NCBI RefSeq assembly: GCF_900103955.1
Contig: NZ_FNIL01000011.1
Span: forward strand, 1-64,000
Origin: Alkalicoccus daliensis
GTDB lineage: Bacteria > Bacillota > Bacilli > Bacillales > Salisediminibacteriaceae
DNA length: 64,000 nt
Reading direction: 5' to 3'
The notes beneath the pieces are model-generated. The model was not told where the DNA came from. It did not search any database and saw only the letters and a list, made by a program, of their open reading frames with translations. A program made the translations under genes and the position numbers. Shown piece by piece: positions 18,011-26,914 of this stretch (positions within the stretch are counted from its first letter, which is position 1; each line of letters opens with the position of its first letter).

Positions 18011-18079
18011 TTTTTTGCACTGTTTTATTTTTTTGCATACAAACGAAAAAAATTTTTGCACCAAAGCAGGTTTGCACTT
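18011..18079. promoter_or_regulatory. Candidate RocR upstream activating region (TTTGCA repeats)
   Basis: Four TTTGCA motifs in the same orientation, with their G at 18017, 18035, 18058 and 18074, lie between the sigma-54 promoter and the rocR start. This is where an enhancer-binding protein would be expected to bind. Which part RocR recognises cannot be decided from sequence alone. Confidence 0.4.
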
Positions 18080-18120
18080 ACAATACAAAGTGGAGAACTA
18101 AAACAAAGGAGGGGAAACTG

Positions 18121-19497
18121 ATGACAATTCCCACAATTCCTGAAGTATATAAAGAACTGCTCGACGCAATTGATGTCGGTATCCATATTATAGACATGGA
18201 TGGCAGTTCTCTCGTTTACAACCGGAAAATGTCTGAGATCGAAGAAATGAATAAAGAAGAAGTACTGAGGAAAAACATTATGGAAATTTTTCTTTTTCAG
18301 TCAGAGGAAGAAAGCAGGCTGCTGCAGGCGCTTCAGTCTGGAAAAGTACATAAAAATGAAAAGCAGGTATATTTCAACTTTAAGGGGCAGGAAATCACTA
18401 CGATTAACGATACATTTCCGCTGGTTTCCGAAGGAAGGAGAATCGGCGCTGTAGAAATCGCAAGAGATATTACAAAACTGCAGCTTCTTACGAGAGAAAA
18501 TGCAAAAGAACGAACGGCCGCACGTTTTACATTCGATCAGATAATCGGAGACAGCCCTGTCCTTCGGGAAGTTATTCACCATGCAGAAAGAGCTGCGAGA
18601 ACTTCTTCTTCTGTTTTAATCTATGGGGAGACCGGAACCGGAAAAGAACTGTTTGCACAGAGTATACACAACGCGAGCAGCAGAGCTTCGGCTCCGTTTG
18701 TCAGCCAGAACTGTGCCGCTCTTCCTGATTCCCTCATTGAAGGTCTTTTATTCGGCTCAGTCAAAGGGGCATTTACAGGAGCTTCCAGCCATGCCGGTCT
18801 CTTTGAACAGGCAGAAGGCGGTACGTTAATGCTTGATGAAATCAATTCCCTCAGCGCACCGCTTCAGGCAAAACTTCTCCGCGCACTGCAGGAAAAAACG
18901 ATCCGCAGACTGGGCGATACTAAAGACAGAAAAGTTGATGTGAGAATTATTGCCACTATGAACGAAGATCCCGCTGCAGCTATTGAAGAAAACCGCCTGA
19001 GAGAAGATTTGTATTACAGACTGAGCGTCGTCTCAATCGTTGTACCTCCTTTAAGACAGCGCAGGCAGGACATCCCTGTATTAACAAGTTATTTTATTTC
19101 CAAATATAATGAAATGTTCCAGCTGGAAGTACCTGCAATTACGGAGGAAGTAGAAGCAGTGTTCAACCGCTATGACTGGCCGGGAAATATCCGTGAGCTT
19201 GAACATATGATTGAAGGGGCAATGAATTTAATTTACAGCAGCGAAGCAATTGAATACAGCCACCTTCCGCTGCATCTGCGTACAAAATTCTCTACTTCAA
19301 TGGACATGCTCCCCCCGCTTGAGGCAGAGGCATCCACCTTTGTGGCCAAGCCGCTGAAAACTTACCTGGAAGACGTGGAGCGGGAGTACATTCAGCAGAT
19401 GCTCGCCCGCAACAATCAGAATGTCACAAAAACCGCAGCAGAGCTTGGCGTCAGCAGGCAGAGTCTGCAGTACAGAATCCGCCGTCTTGAATTTTAA
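18121..19497 (+). CDS. rocR: RocR, sigma-54-dependent activator of arginine/proline catabolism
   Basis: 458 residues. An N-terminal PAS domain (about 10-115, with IDVGIHIID and SLVYNRKMSEIE very close to B. subtilis RocR) precedes an AAA+ domain with Walker A GETGTGKE (169-176) and the sigma-54-contacting GAFTGA (216-221), then a Fis-type helix-turn-helix at the C-terminus (KTAAELGVSRQSLQYRI). RocR activates roc genes in response to ornithine or citrulline in B. subtilis. The ATG at 18121 has AAAGGAGG; an upstream in-frame extension from 17917 reads through the promoter region. Its stop overlaps the convergent exporter gene by 4 nt. Confidence 0.95.
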   Translation: MTIPTIPEVYKELLDAIDVGIHIIDMDGSSLVYNRKMSEIEEMNKEEVLRKNIMEIFLFQSEEESRLLQALQSGKVHKNEKQVYFNFKGQEITTINDTFPLVSEGRRIGAVEIARDITKLQLLTRENAKERTAARFTFDQIIGDSPVLREVIHHAERAARTSSSVLIYGETGTGKELFAQSIHNASSRASAPFVSQNCAALPDSLIEGLLFGSVKGAFTGASSHAGLFEQAEGGTLMLDEINSLSAPLQAKLLRALQEKTIRRLGDTKDRKVDVRIIATMNEDPAAAIEENRLREDLYYRLSVVSIVVPPLRQRRQDIPVLTSYFISKYNEMFQLEVPAITEEVEAVFNRYDWPGNIRELEHMIEGAMNLIYSSEAIEYSHLPLHLRTKFSTSMDMLPPLEAEASTFVAKPLKTYLEDVEREYIQQMLARNNQNVTKTAAELGVSRQSLQYRIRRLEF

Positions 19498-21227
19498 CTT
19501 TTCATTTGATGATCTGCGAGTTTTCGGTAAAGAAGGTGATTTTCATACAGAGAAGCATGCGTGCCGCTACCTGTGACCTCACCTTCTTCCAATACAATAA
19601 TCTGGTCAGCTCCGGTAATCGTGGAGAAACGATGGGCAATAATTACCGTCGTTCTCCCTTCCATCAGTTTCGCAAGTGCATCCTGCACATGTTTTTCAGA
19701 CTGGCTGTCAAGACTTGCTGTTGCTTCATCCAACAGCAGTATCTCCGGATCACGAAGCAGTGCTCTTGCAATCGCAATCCGCTGCTTCTGCCCTCCGGAA
19801 AGCATAATTCCCCGCTCTCCCACCTGTGTATGCAGCTTGTCCGGCAGAGACTCCACAAAGTCTTTTACATGCGCTGCTTCCAGAGAAGCCCAACTTTCTT
19901 TTTCAGCGGCTTCTTCCGGAAGTCCATAATTCAAATTCTCCCAGATCGATCCTGCCATGAGGGGGCTGTCCTGCGAAACGTAGCCGATTTTCTGGCGCCA
20001 CTGCTTCAGCTCCAGCTTATCTATCCGCTGCTCTCCATAGAGAATACGTCCCTCGACCGGCTGATAAAATCTTTCCAGCAGAGAAAATACTGTTGTTTTC
20101 CCTGCTCCACTCGGTCCCACAATCGCAGTAACTCGATTTGCGGGAAGGACAAAAGATACTTTTTTCAGGACAGGACTGGAGGAGGGATAGCTGAAATACA
20201 CCTCTTCAAAAAGAACTGATTTGTGAGAAGCTGCTGATTCGTATTTCCCGCCTTCTTCTTCTTCATGTTCCAGGAGCTCCCGGATGCGCTCCGTTGCTCC
20301 CATCGCTTTTTGAAGCTCCGCAAAGAACGAAGTAAACTGCGTCACGGGAACGATAATTAAAAACAAATATAAGATAAAGGCGACCAGTTCCCCGGCAGTA
20401 AGTGCCCCTGCCGCTACGCGTACACCACCGTATCCAATAATAAAGACAAGCATCAGCATCATCGCAAGAGATATCAGCGGATTAAGTATCGCCATCAGTT
20501 TCGCTTCCTTTAAACCGTAGCGGAACAATTCATTTGTCCGTTCCGTGCCGCGTTCCTGTTCCTGACGCTCGGAAGTATACATTTTTACGAGCCTGATTTC
20601 TGAAAGCACGCCGCTTAACACAGCTGTATATTTTGCCATCTCTCCCTGCAGTGATTTGGAGATCCGGTACATCTTCCGCCCGATCGGCAGTATCACAAAC
20701 AGCATTACCGGTACAGAAGTAAGCATTACTACGGTCATCTGCCAATCAAGCCAAAGCAGAATTGCCACGGCTCCGACCATAGATAAAACACCTGTAACCG
20801 CAGATACCAGGTGTCTTGTAATCAGGCTTTTTACAATGTTGGTATCGTTTGTCAGCCTGCTTACTGTTTCACCGGTTTCCTGTGTATCAAAATAACTGAC
20901 CGGAAGTGCGAGCACTTTTTTCCATATCCGCGTCCGCAGTCCGCGCACGATGTATTCCCCGATATATGTAAGCAGATATAAAGAAAAACCAGTACTTAAA
21001 GCCTGTACAAAAAACAGCCCTAAAAACAGAAATACAAATGTATATTCAATTCCGCCTGCTGCAATATTATCCACTATCTGCTGCGTGAATAACGGAATCA
21101 TCAGCCCCACCGCAGTTTCTACGATGCTCAAAACAATCGCAAAACTTAAGATCCAGACAGGCGGCTTCGTTTCCCGGATTAATCGCAGAAAAGGGCGCCA
21201 TTGGTTTATTTTCTTTTCATCAGACAT
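19494..21227 (-). CDS. Multidrug ABC exporter, BmrA/LmrA type half-transporter
   Basis: 577 residues: six membrane helices in residues ~20-300 and a nucleotide-binding domain with Walker A GPSGAGKTT, signature LSGGQKQRIAIARALL and Walker B EILLLDEATASLDS. Very similar in sequence to B. subtilis BmrA over the whole length. Works as a homodimer exporting hydrophobic compounds. ATG at 21227 is preceded by GGGGAGG; a GTG five codons upstream is less likely. No regulator is adjacent. Confidence 0.92.
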   Translation of the reverse strand: MSDEKKINQWRPFLRLIRETKPPVWILSFAIVLSIVETAVGLMIPLFTQQIVDNIAAGGIEYTFVFLFLGLFFVQALSTGFSLYLLTYIGEYIVRGLRTRIWKKVLALPVSYFDTQETGETVSRLTNDTNIVKSLITRHLVSAVTGVLSMVGAVAILLWLDWQMTVVMLTSVPVMLFVILPIGRKMYRISKSLQGEMAKYTAVLSGVLSEIRLVKMYTSERQEQERGTERTNELFRYGLKEAKLMAILNPLISLAMMLMLVFIIGYGGVRVAAGALTAGELVAFILYLFLIIVPVTQFTSFFAELQKAMGATERIRELLEHEEEEGGKYESAASHKSVLFEEVYFSYPSSSPVLKKVSFVLPANRVTAIVGPSGAGKTTVFSLLERFYQPVEGRILYGEQRIDKLELKQWRQKIGYVSQDSPLMAGSIWENLNYGLPEEAAEKESWASLEAAHVKDFVESLPDKLHTQVGERGIMLSGGQKQRIAIARALLRDPEILLLDEATASLDSQSEKHVQDALAKLMEGRTTVIIAHRFSTITGADQIIVLEEGEVTGSGTHASLYENHLLYRKLADHQMKS

Positions 21228-21452
21228 TTTATTCCTCCCCACAAAAAGGAGGTCTCCTCATTTCTTCAAGGACACCTTCGTTTTACAGATTATTTAAATG
21301 ACGTCACTCATTGAATGTTTTCAGGTCAGTCAAAAACTGCCGCGGAGTGGTCTTACATCTCTGCCAGGAGAAACAAGAAGTGCCCCCGCGGAACATAATA
21401 TAGAAGAGACAGATAAGTTATAAGTGCAGTTAACTGAGCCTTCCCTCAAAAT

Positions 21453-22796
21453 TTAAGGAAGCTGGACCGGTACTACAGTAATCTCTTCTCTTTCCTCATT
21501 AACAAACTGGACTTCTTCCAAACTGAAAAACTTGGCCGTAAGCTCTACAGCTTCCTGAAACAATGCCAGATCTTCGGTATCGTTTCCGGAAAAACGATAA
21601 AACACATACGCAATTTCTTCTTCATATCTTACATCTTCTACTTCAATGTCTTCGGTAATCGGTGACAGATAAGGATTGCCTGCTGAAGGATTCTCCATTC
21701 TTTCAAGCGTTTCATCAAATGAGAGCGGGTCTCCCGCACCGTTGGTCATTTGTTCACCAGCCGCACGTGCACTCACAAATTCATCACCTTCTGTAAGATA
21801 GTATCCACGATTCATTAAAGACAGTTCGAGATAGCTTTCCCCACTTTGTCCAAAGGACACCTCTTCACTTCCCGCAAGAAAATGTACATTCGTCACTTGA
21901 TGAATAGACAGAATTTCCTGCAGCATATCCGCTGCATACAGCTGTTCAGTACTTGCCAGTGACTCAAGCATAGTGTCTTCTTCAAAAATGAGAGTCGCCT
22001 CCCCCGGGGATGGGGAATCAAAAGCTACTTCTTCCAAAGCTTCAAACGCCTCGGTCGATACTGCGAGACTATCCTGAATTGCCATAAAGGAAGCTTCCTC
22101 TTTTGTCACTCCTGCAGTTTCCACAGTGGAAAGAGAAATGACCTGGCCGCCATCTAAATCGCTTACAGAGGCAGTAACATATGTGGTTCCTTCTTCTTCA
22201 TATACATACTCCACTTCTACAGCATTTATTTCGTTCCCGTTTTCTTCCAAAGCTTCTTCTTCATTCATATTTTCTTCACTATTATTTTCTTCGCCTGCTG
22301 CTGTAAAAATGTTTTCTTCATTATCTATATTGCTGCTGTTATCTGAAGAAGATGGGACACCTTCCTCCTGCGGGTCATTCACAGTTTCATTACTGCTCTC
22401 TGCTGCTTCATCTGCAGCAGACTCTTCAGATTCCGATGCAGTGTTGTTATCACTTTCCTGCGCAGGAACTGCATTGTCTGTACTGTTTTCATCTGGAACG
22501 TTATTCCCGGTTACTGCAATTTGATTTTGAGGCGCCTGGTTTTCACTGGACATAAACATCCCGCTGTTCATAAATGAAGGGATCATTAATATGACGAGAA
22601 GTACAGCTGCCGCTGAAGCAAGCGTTGGAAAAAACCACTGTTTCCCATGCTGCTGTTTTATTCTGGAAGGTGTTCCGGAAGCCTTCCGCTGTTCTATCGC
22701 CTGGAACAATTCATCTTTCGTCTGGCTGTCTTCAATTTTCGGCAGTTTTGTTAATGTTTTCTCAATCTCTTCTTCAGACCAGTCCTTCTTGCTCAC
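21453..22796 (-). CDS. rsiX: Membrane anti-sigma factor, RsiX type
   Basis: 447 residues. A short cytoplasmic domain (1-52, with WSEEEIEKTLTKLPKIEDSQ) is followed by a single membrane helix (~53-72), a very acidic Ser/Asn/Glu linker (~75-190) and an extracellular domain to the end. It overlaps sigX by 4 nt (ATGA), the usual sigma/anti-sigma coupling. It should hold SigX at the membrane until signalled. The acidic linker is longer than I would expect for RsiX, as in other exported proteins of this window. Confidence 0.88.
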   Translation of the reverse strand: MSKKDWSEEEIEKTLTKLPKIEDSQTKDELFQAIEQRKASGTPSRIKQQHGKQWFFPTLASAAAVLLVILMIPSFMNSGMFMSSENQAPQNQIAVTGNNVPDENSTDNAVPAQESDNNTASESEESAADEAAESSNETVNDPQEEGVPSSSDNSSNIDNEENIFTAAGEENNSEENMNEEEALEENGNEINAVEVEYVYEEEGTTYVTASVSDLDGGQVISLSTVETAGVTKEEASFMAIQDSLAVSTEAFEALEEVAFDSPSPGEATLIFEEDTMLESLASTEQLYAADMLQEILSIHQVTNVHFLAGSEEVSFGQSGESYLELSLMNRGYYLTEGDEFVSARAAGEQMTNGAGDPLSFDETLERMENPSAGNPYLSPITEDIEVEDVRYEEEIAYVFYRFSGNDTEDLALFQEAVELTAKFFSLEEVQFVNEEREEITVVPVQLP

Positions 22797-23341
22797 TGCG
22801 TTTCCTCCTTTCTTTCAAAAGAATCTTCATATGCTTTTAAATGTTTTTGAAGTGCTTTAATTGCCCGGTGCTGGGTTGTTTTCACTTTGCTTTCTGACCA
22901 GCCGAGTATTTCAGCGCTTTCTGCAATGGAAAGGGCCTGCACATAGCGGAGGATCATTACCTGCTGCTGATCATGTGTGCATTTTTCGAGCATTTTATAT
23001 ATGTGCTGAATCTCATCCTGCTGTGCAACAATCTGATCCGGAAGCGGCTGCTTATCTTCTATTTCAAATTCGCGTTCGCTCCACTCATATTCTTTGCCCT
23101 CAAATTTCCGTTTTTTTCGAGACTGCCTTCTGATCCAGTCGATGGCTACATGCTTTGCAATCGAATACAGCCAGGTTTTTTCACTGCTTTTTCCTTCAAA
23201 GGTTTCGAACGAATGGAGTACTTTTATATATACTTCCTGCACAAGTTCTTCCGCAGTTTCACGATTTCGGACGAGGTAAAATAAATATTGGAATAATTGC
23301 TGATGGTAGGCAGAGTAAAGCCGTTCAAACTCCTCCCTCAC
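22793..23341 (-). CDS. sigX: ECF sigma factor SigX
   Basis: 182 residues with ECF sigma region 2 (LFYLVRNRETAEELVQEVYI near 16-35, and SSEKTWLYSIAKHVAIDW) and region 4 (LSIAESAEILGWSESKVKTT). Close to B. subtilis SigX, which controls cell-surface charge genes such as dlt and pssA. GTG start with GGGAGG six bases upstream. A likely SigX-type promoter lies just upstream, suggesting autoregulation. Confidence 0.93.
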   Translation of the reverse strand: MREEFERLYSAYHQQLFQYLFYLVRNRETAEELVQEVYIKVLHSFETFEGKSSEKTWLYSIAKHVAIDWIRRQSRKKRKFEGKEYEWSEREFEIEDKQPLPDQIVAQQDEIQHIYKMLEKCTHDQQQVMILRYVQALSIAESAEILGWSESKVKTTQHRAIKALQKHLKAYEDSFERKEETQ

Positions 23342-23368
23342 AACATTACCTCCCTGCTTAATCTATTT

Positions 23369-23394
23369 GTCGTTTTCAATTGGTGAATGTTACA
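23369..23394 (-). promoter_or_regulatory. Candidate autoregulatory ECF (SigX) promoter
   Basis: Minus-strand TGTAAC (23389-23394) and CGAC (23369-23372) separated by 16 nt, matching the TGTAAC/CGAC ECF pattern. The -10 box lies about 27 nt before the sigX start. Confidence 0.6.
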
Positions 23395-23606
23395 CCATAA
23401 TTTGAAATATGTACATGCTCTATTGTACCAGAATTATTCTGGGGAAAGGATGTAACCTTTTTCTCCTTATATTCCTTAAAAAGAAGCATTCCTGTTCAAT
23501 TTTCAGGAGAAGTGATTTCAAAATCGTTCGTTCCCTTTCAAACACCCCATGATGAAATTGATCTGGGAAATAATTTTGAAATATCGATAGACCGCTGAAC
23601 ACAATT

Positions 23607-23633
23607 AAAAAGCCCCCGGGATTAAACCGACGG
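23607..23633 (-). terminator. Probable terminator of the GbsR-type regulator gene
   Basis: Minus-strand AGCCGTCGG/CCGGGGGCT stem followed by TTTTTA, 21 nt after the regulator stop. The stem has mismatches. Confidence 0.5.
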
Positions 23634-23653
23634 CTTCCTGTAAGTATATTATT

Positions 23654-24214
23654 TCATACTTTTTGAGATGGTTCATTTCTTTTTGGAACAATATTAAATA
23701 TTTCTCCTGTTTCAAAAAGGGAAATGACTTCATTTAACCATTCATAATATGCTTCAGCAGAGCGAAGTTTTTCCAAATCAAGAGATGCTTTATGTTTTAC
23801 TTCTTCGCTGTCTGCATTTTTACTTAATTCCTGCAGCTTCTGCTTTGTATCACACAACGCCTGATGGTTCTTGGCAGCCGACTGGCTCCAGCGTTTAATA
23901 AATACGGTTGAAAAAGATTTATACCAGTCGGGGTTCGTCCGGTAGAGATCTTTTCTCACACCTTTCTCCCAGGCTTTTTCTATCATGTTTGCTTCAGAAA
24001 GTGCTCTCACTCCAGTGCTCATACTCGTTTTACTCATGCCCAGAGACTCACTCATTTCATCAAGCGTCATTGGCTTTTCTGCGAAGAAAATAGTGCCGTA
24101 AAGCCTCCCTATCGAATTCGTGATATCATATAGATGTACATTATTTGCAATTTCGGTAATAAAACGGTCCCTGGCTTTGTCTAACTCCATTTCTTCCTGG
24201 TGCTGTTCATTCAC
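23654..24214 (-). CDS. GbsR-type MarR-superfamily regulator of osmoprotectant genes
   Basis: 186 residues. The winged-helix core is strongly conserved with GbsR/OpcR/OpuAR proteins: SIGRLYGTIFFAEKPMTLDEM (about 35-55) and LGMSKTSMSTGVRALSEANMIEKAWEKGVRKDLY. It is divergent from opuAA, so it most likely represses the opuA operon. GTG start (24214) with GGAGG nine bases upstream. B. subtilis GbsR senses choline; the ligand here cannot be read from the sequence. Confidence 0.9.
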   Translation of the reverse strand: MNEQHQEEMELDKARDRFITEIANNVHLYDITNSIGRLYGTIFFAEKPMTLDEMSESLGMSKTSMSTGVRALSEANMIEKAWEKGVRKDLYRTNPDWYKSFSTVFIKRWSQSAAKNHQALCDTKQKLQELSKNADSEEVKHKASLDLEKLRSAEAYYEWLNEVISLFETGEIFNIVPKRNEPSQKV

Positions 24215-24336
24215 GGTGTCAGTCCTCCCTACTCCTAACTTCTTATCTACCTATAGTATCAAAGCGCTTTCCCTTTCAAAAATACCACTTCAATGTGTAA
24301 GCAAGAGGGAATTGTAGTATTATAGAGATATGCTTA

Positions 24337-24342
24337 TATAAT
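24337..24342 (+). promoter_or_regulatory. Probable -10 box of the opuA promoter
   Basis: A perfect TATAAT on the plus strand. A weak TTGTAG lies 19 nt upstream as a possible -35. It directly precedes an inverted repeat (24344-24367), making a repressible promoter with a leader of about 400 nt before opuAA. Confidence 0.45.
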
Positions 24343-24343
24343 C

Positions 24344-24367
24344 TTTGTACAGTTTTTTCTGTACGAA
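24344..24367. promoter_or_regulatory. Inverted repeat, candidate operator of the GbsR-type regulator
   Basis: TTTGTACAG, six T, CTGTACGAA: 9-bp arms with one mismatch, immediately downstream of TATAAT. It lies in the divergent region between the regulator gene and opuAA, covering the expected transcription start of opuA. Confidence 0.5.
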
Positions 24368-24752
24368 CTTTTTATACGTATTTGTCGAATTTTATCATTT
24401 GAATTCTAAATCTATTACACGTATAGTATGAAAGGTCCGATTTTTATTTGAGATTATTACATTTTTCAATGGAAATGCGGCTATTGTTCTACCTTACTGC
24501 ATAGAAAAGTTCCGTAAAAACTTTCTCTGCTGCAGTGAACATAGCATCTATCTTCTGGCTGCAGAAGCTGTTCAACGAAGAAGTTTATTCTCCGCCCGTT
24601 TGAAAGTCCACTTTTCCTTTGACCTAAAGTTGGGCGTACTGTTTTCTTCAGTGATATTACATAAACGGAGAAAGCGGAGCTTGAGAGATTTATTCGTAAA
24701 ATTTAGTTTTACTTAGGAATGCTTTAAAAAATTATGAAACGAGGTGATCCTC
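24368..24752 (+). other. Long leader of the opuA operon
   Basis: About 385 nt with no open frame having a ribosome site and no recognised riboswitch. It may hold further promoters for osmotic induction of opuA, but I could not place a convincing one. Confidence 0.4.
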
Positions 24753-25949
24753 TTGGCTAAAATCGAAGTACGCAACCTATCAAAGATTTTTGGTAAACGT
24801 CCTAAACCTGCACTGGAAATGCTGCGGGAAAAGCGATCGAAAGATGAAATCCTTAAAGAAACAGGATTAACAGTCGGCGTAAACCGGGCCACCTTCGATG
24901 TAGAAGAGGGAGAAGTATTTGTAATCATGGGCCTCTCCGGAAGCGGGAAGTCTACTCTGGTGCGTCTATTAAACAGATTGATTGATCCAACGGACGGGCA
25001 GATCCAGCTTGATGGAGATGACCTGGCGAAGATGGATAAACAGGCGTTAAATGAAGTGCGCAGAAAAAAAATGAGTATGGTGTTCCAGAAATTTGGTTTA
25101 TTCCCATTCAGAACAATTCTGCAGAATGTAGAATATGGGCTTGAAATTCAAGGGATGGAAAAAGCGGAGCGTAAAAAGAAAGCTACGGAATCTTTAGCGC
25201 TTGTAGGACTAAAAGGTTATGAGGATCAATATCCTGACCAGCTTTCCGGAGGTATGCAGCAGCGTGTAGGACTTGCGCGTGCACTTGCGAACGATCCGGA
25301 TATCCTGCTGATGGATGAAGCTTTCTCTGCTCTGGATCCGCTTATTCGAAAAGATATGCAGGATGAACTGCTTGATCTGCAGGTGACCATGCAGAAAACA
25401 ATCGTTTTTATTACACACGACCTGGATGAAGCACTGCGAATTGGAGACCGCATCATGATTATGAAAGACGGTGCCATCGTGCAGATTGGTACGCCTGAAG
25501 ATATTCTCATGAATCCGGCGGATGAGTATGTCAGACGCTTCGTTGAAGACGTAGACCGTTCTAAAGTTTATACAGCAGAAAATATTATGATTCGTCCCGA
25601 AACAATCAACGGCGAAAAAGATGGTGCCCGTGTGGCGCTGAAACGCATGCGTGATGCGAATATATCCAGCATTTATGTAGTCAACCGCTCACGGCAGCTG
25701 CAGGGAATTGTCCACGCTGCCGATATTGCAGAAGCTGTAAAAAATGATGAGCGGGATATCCGTCCTTATATTCAGACGGACGTGCCAACCTGCGAAAAAA
25801 CAATGCCGATGCATGACCTGTTTGATTTAACTTCAACCTCCTCCGTTCCAATTGCGGTGGTCGGCGAAAACAATAAACTGGAAGGCATTGTTATCCGCAG
25901 TCAAATTCTTGCTGCGTTGTCTGGAAAAGAGGTGAATATCGTTGAGTGA
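24753..25949 (+). CDS. opuAA: Glycine betaine ABC transporter ATP-binding protein OpuAA
   Basis: 398 residues. Walker A GLSGSGKST, signature LSGGMQQRVGLARAL, Walker B ILLMDEAFSALDPLIR, then two CBS domains in residues ~270-395 that sense ionic strength in OpuA-type transporters. TTG start at 24753 preceded by GAGGTGAT; a GTG three codons upstream is in that ribosome site. First gene of opuAA-AB-AC. Confidence 0.96.
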   Translation: MAKIEVRNLSKIFGKRPKPALEMLREKRSKDEILKETGLTVGVNRATFDVEEGEVFVIMGLSGSGKSTLVRLLNRLIDPTDGQIQLDGDDLAKMDKQALNEVRRKKMSMVFQKFGLFPFRTILQNVEYGLEIQGMEKAERKKKATESLALVGLKGYEDQYPDQLSGGMQQRVGLARALANDPDILLMDEAFSALDPLIRKDMQDELLDLQVTMQKTIVFITHDLDEALRIGDRIMIMKDGAIVQIGTPEDILMNPADEYVRRFVEDVDRSKVYTAENIMIRPETINGEKDGARVALKRMRDANISSIYVVNRSRQLQGIVHAADIAEAVKNDERDIRPYIQTDVPTCEKTMPMHDLFDLTSTSSVPIAVVGENNKLEGIVIRSQILAALSGKEVNIVE

Positions 25950-26844
25950 AGCATGGGAAGCAATTTATAACTGGTTTGATGCTATTCTTGACTTTCTCCC
26001 TGAACTGCCGGTCGGCACGTGGATTGAAGATTTCGTTGACTGGCTGAGAGGCGCAGAGTTTGCCGGGCTTATCTTCGGCGGAATCCGGGGAGCAGTCGGC
26101 TGGACCACGGAATTATTTGATGGTTTTTTCAGTTTAATTCCCCCAGTGTTATTTATTCTTATCTTAACTGTTCTCAGTTACCTGCTTGTACGCAAATCAG
26201 GTAAGTATGGACTGCCGATTTTAGTATTCTTCGGCCTGCTCTTTATTGAAAGTATCGGTTACTGGGATGACTTAATCCTTACCCTCTCCCTAGTAATTAC
26301 AGCAACATTAATTTCCGTCATTATCGGTATTCCTGTTGGAATCTGGATGGCGCAGAGTGATCTTGTAAGGAATATAGTTACTCCAATACTGGATTTCATG
26401 CAGACTATGCCTGCTTTCGTATACCTGATCCCGGCCGTGGCTTTCTTCAGCATTGGTATTGTGCCAGGGGTTATCGCATCAGTTATTTTCGCAATGCCGC
26501 CTACGGTCCGGTTTACCAACCTCGGTATCCGGCAGGTGCCAAGTGAAATTATTGAAGCATCAGATGCGTTTGGTTCTACTTCCAAACAAAAACTTTTTAA
26601 AGTACAGCTGCCGATGGCCAAGGTAACAATGATGGCTGGTGTGAACCAGACAATCATGCTTGCCCTTTCCATGGTAGTAATCGCTGCGATGATCGGTACG
26701 GACGGTATCGGCCGCCAGGTTTATTACGCGGTAGGACGAAATGACATGGCGATGGGCTTTGAAGCAGGTATCAGCCTTGTAATTCTCGCAATTATTCTTG
26801 ACCGCTTGACGCAGGCTTTAAATCCAGCCAGCCGTAAAGCATAA
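25942..26844 (+). CDS. opuAB: Glycine betaine ABC transporter permease OpuAB
   Basis: 300 residues, about eight membrane segments, with the importer EAA loop IEASDAFGSTSKQKLFKVQLP near residue 203. It overlaps the end of opuAA by 8 nt. TTG start with GAGGTGAATATCG upstream. Forms the membrane channel for betaine uptake. Confidence 0.95.
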   Translation: MSEAWEAIYNWFDAILDFLPELPVGTWIEDFVDWLRGAEFAGLIFGGIRGAVGWTTELFDGFFSLIPPVLFILILTVLSYLLVRKSGKYGLPILVFFGLLFIESIGYWDDLILTLSLVITATLISVIIGIPVGIWMAQSDLVRNIVTPILDFMQTMPAFVYLIPAVAFFSIGIVPGVIASVIFAMPPTVRFTNLGIRQVPSEIIEASDAFGSTSKQKLFKVQLPMAKVTMMAGVNQTIMLALSMVVIAAMIGTDGIGRQVYYAVGRNDMAMGFEAGISLVILAIILDRLTQALNPASRKA

Positions 26845-26914
26845 AAATGGTTTTCGCCTTTTTCTCAAAAAGGATGATATAGAAAAAATAGAAACAAAAG
26901 GAGTGGTTATTACC

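Noticed and set aside
17917-18120. N-terminal extension of RocR
   Set aside because: It would run through the divergent promoter region, is hydrophobic and unlike RocR. The ATG at 18121 has an excellent ribosome site and matches the family start.
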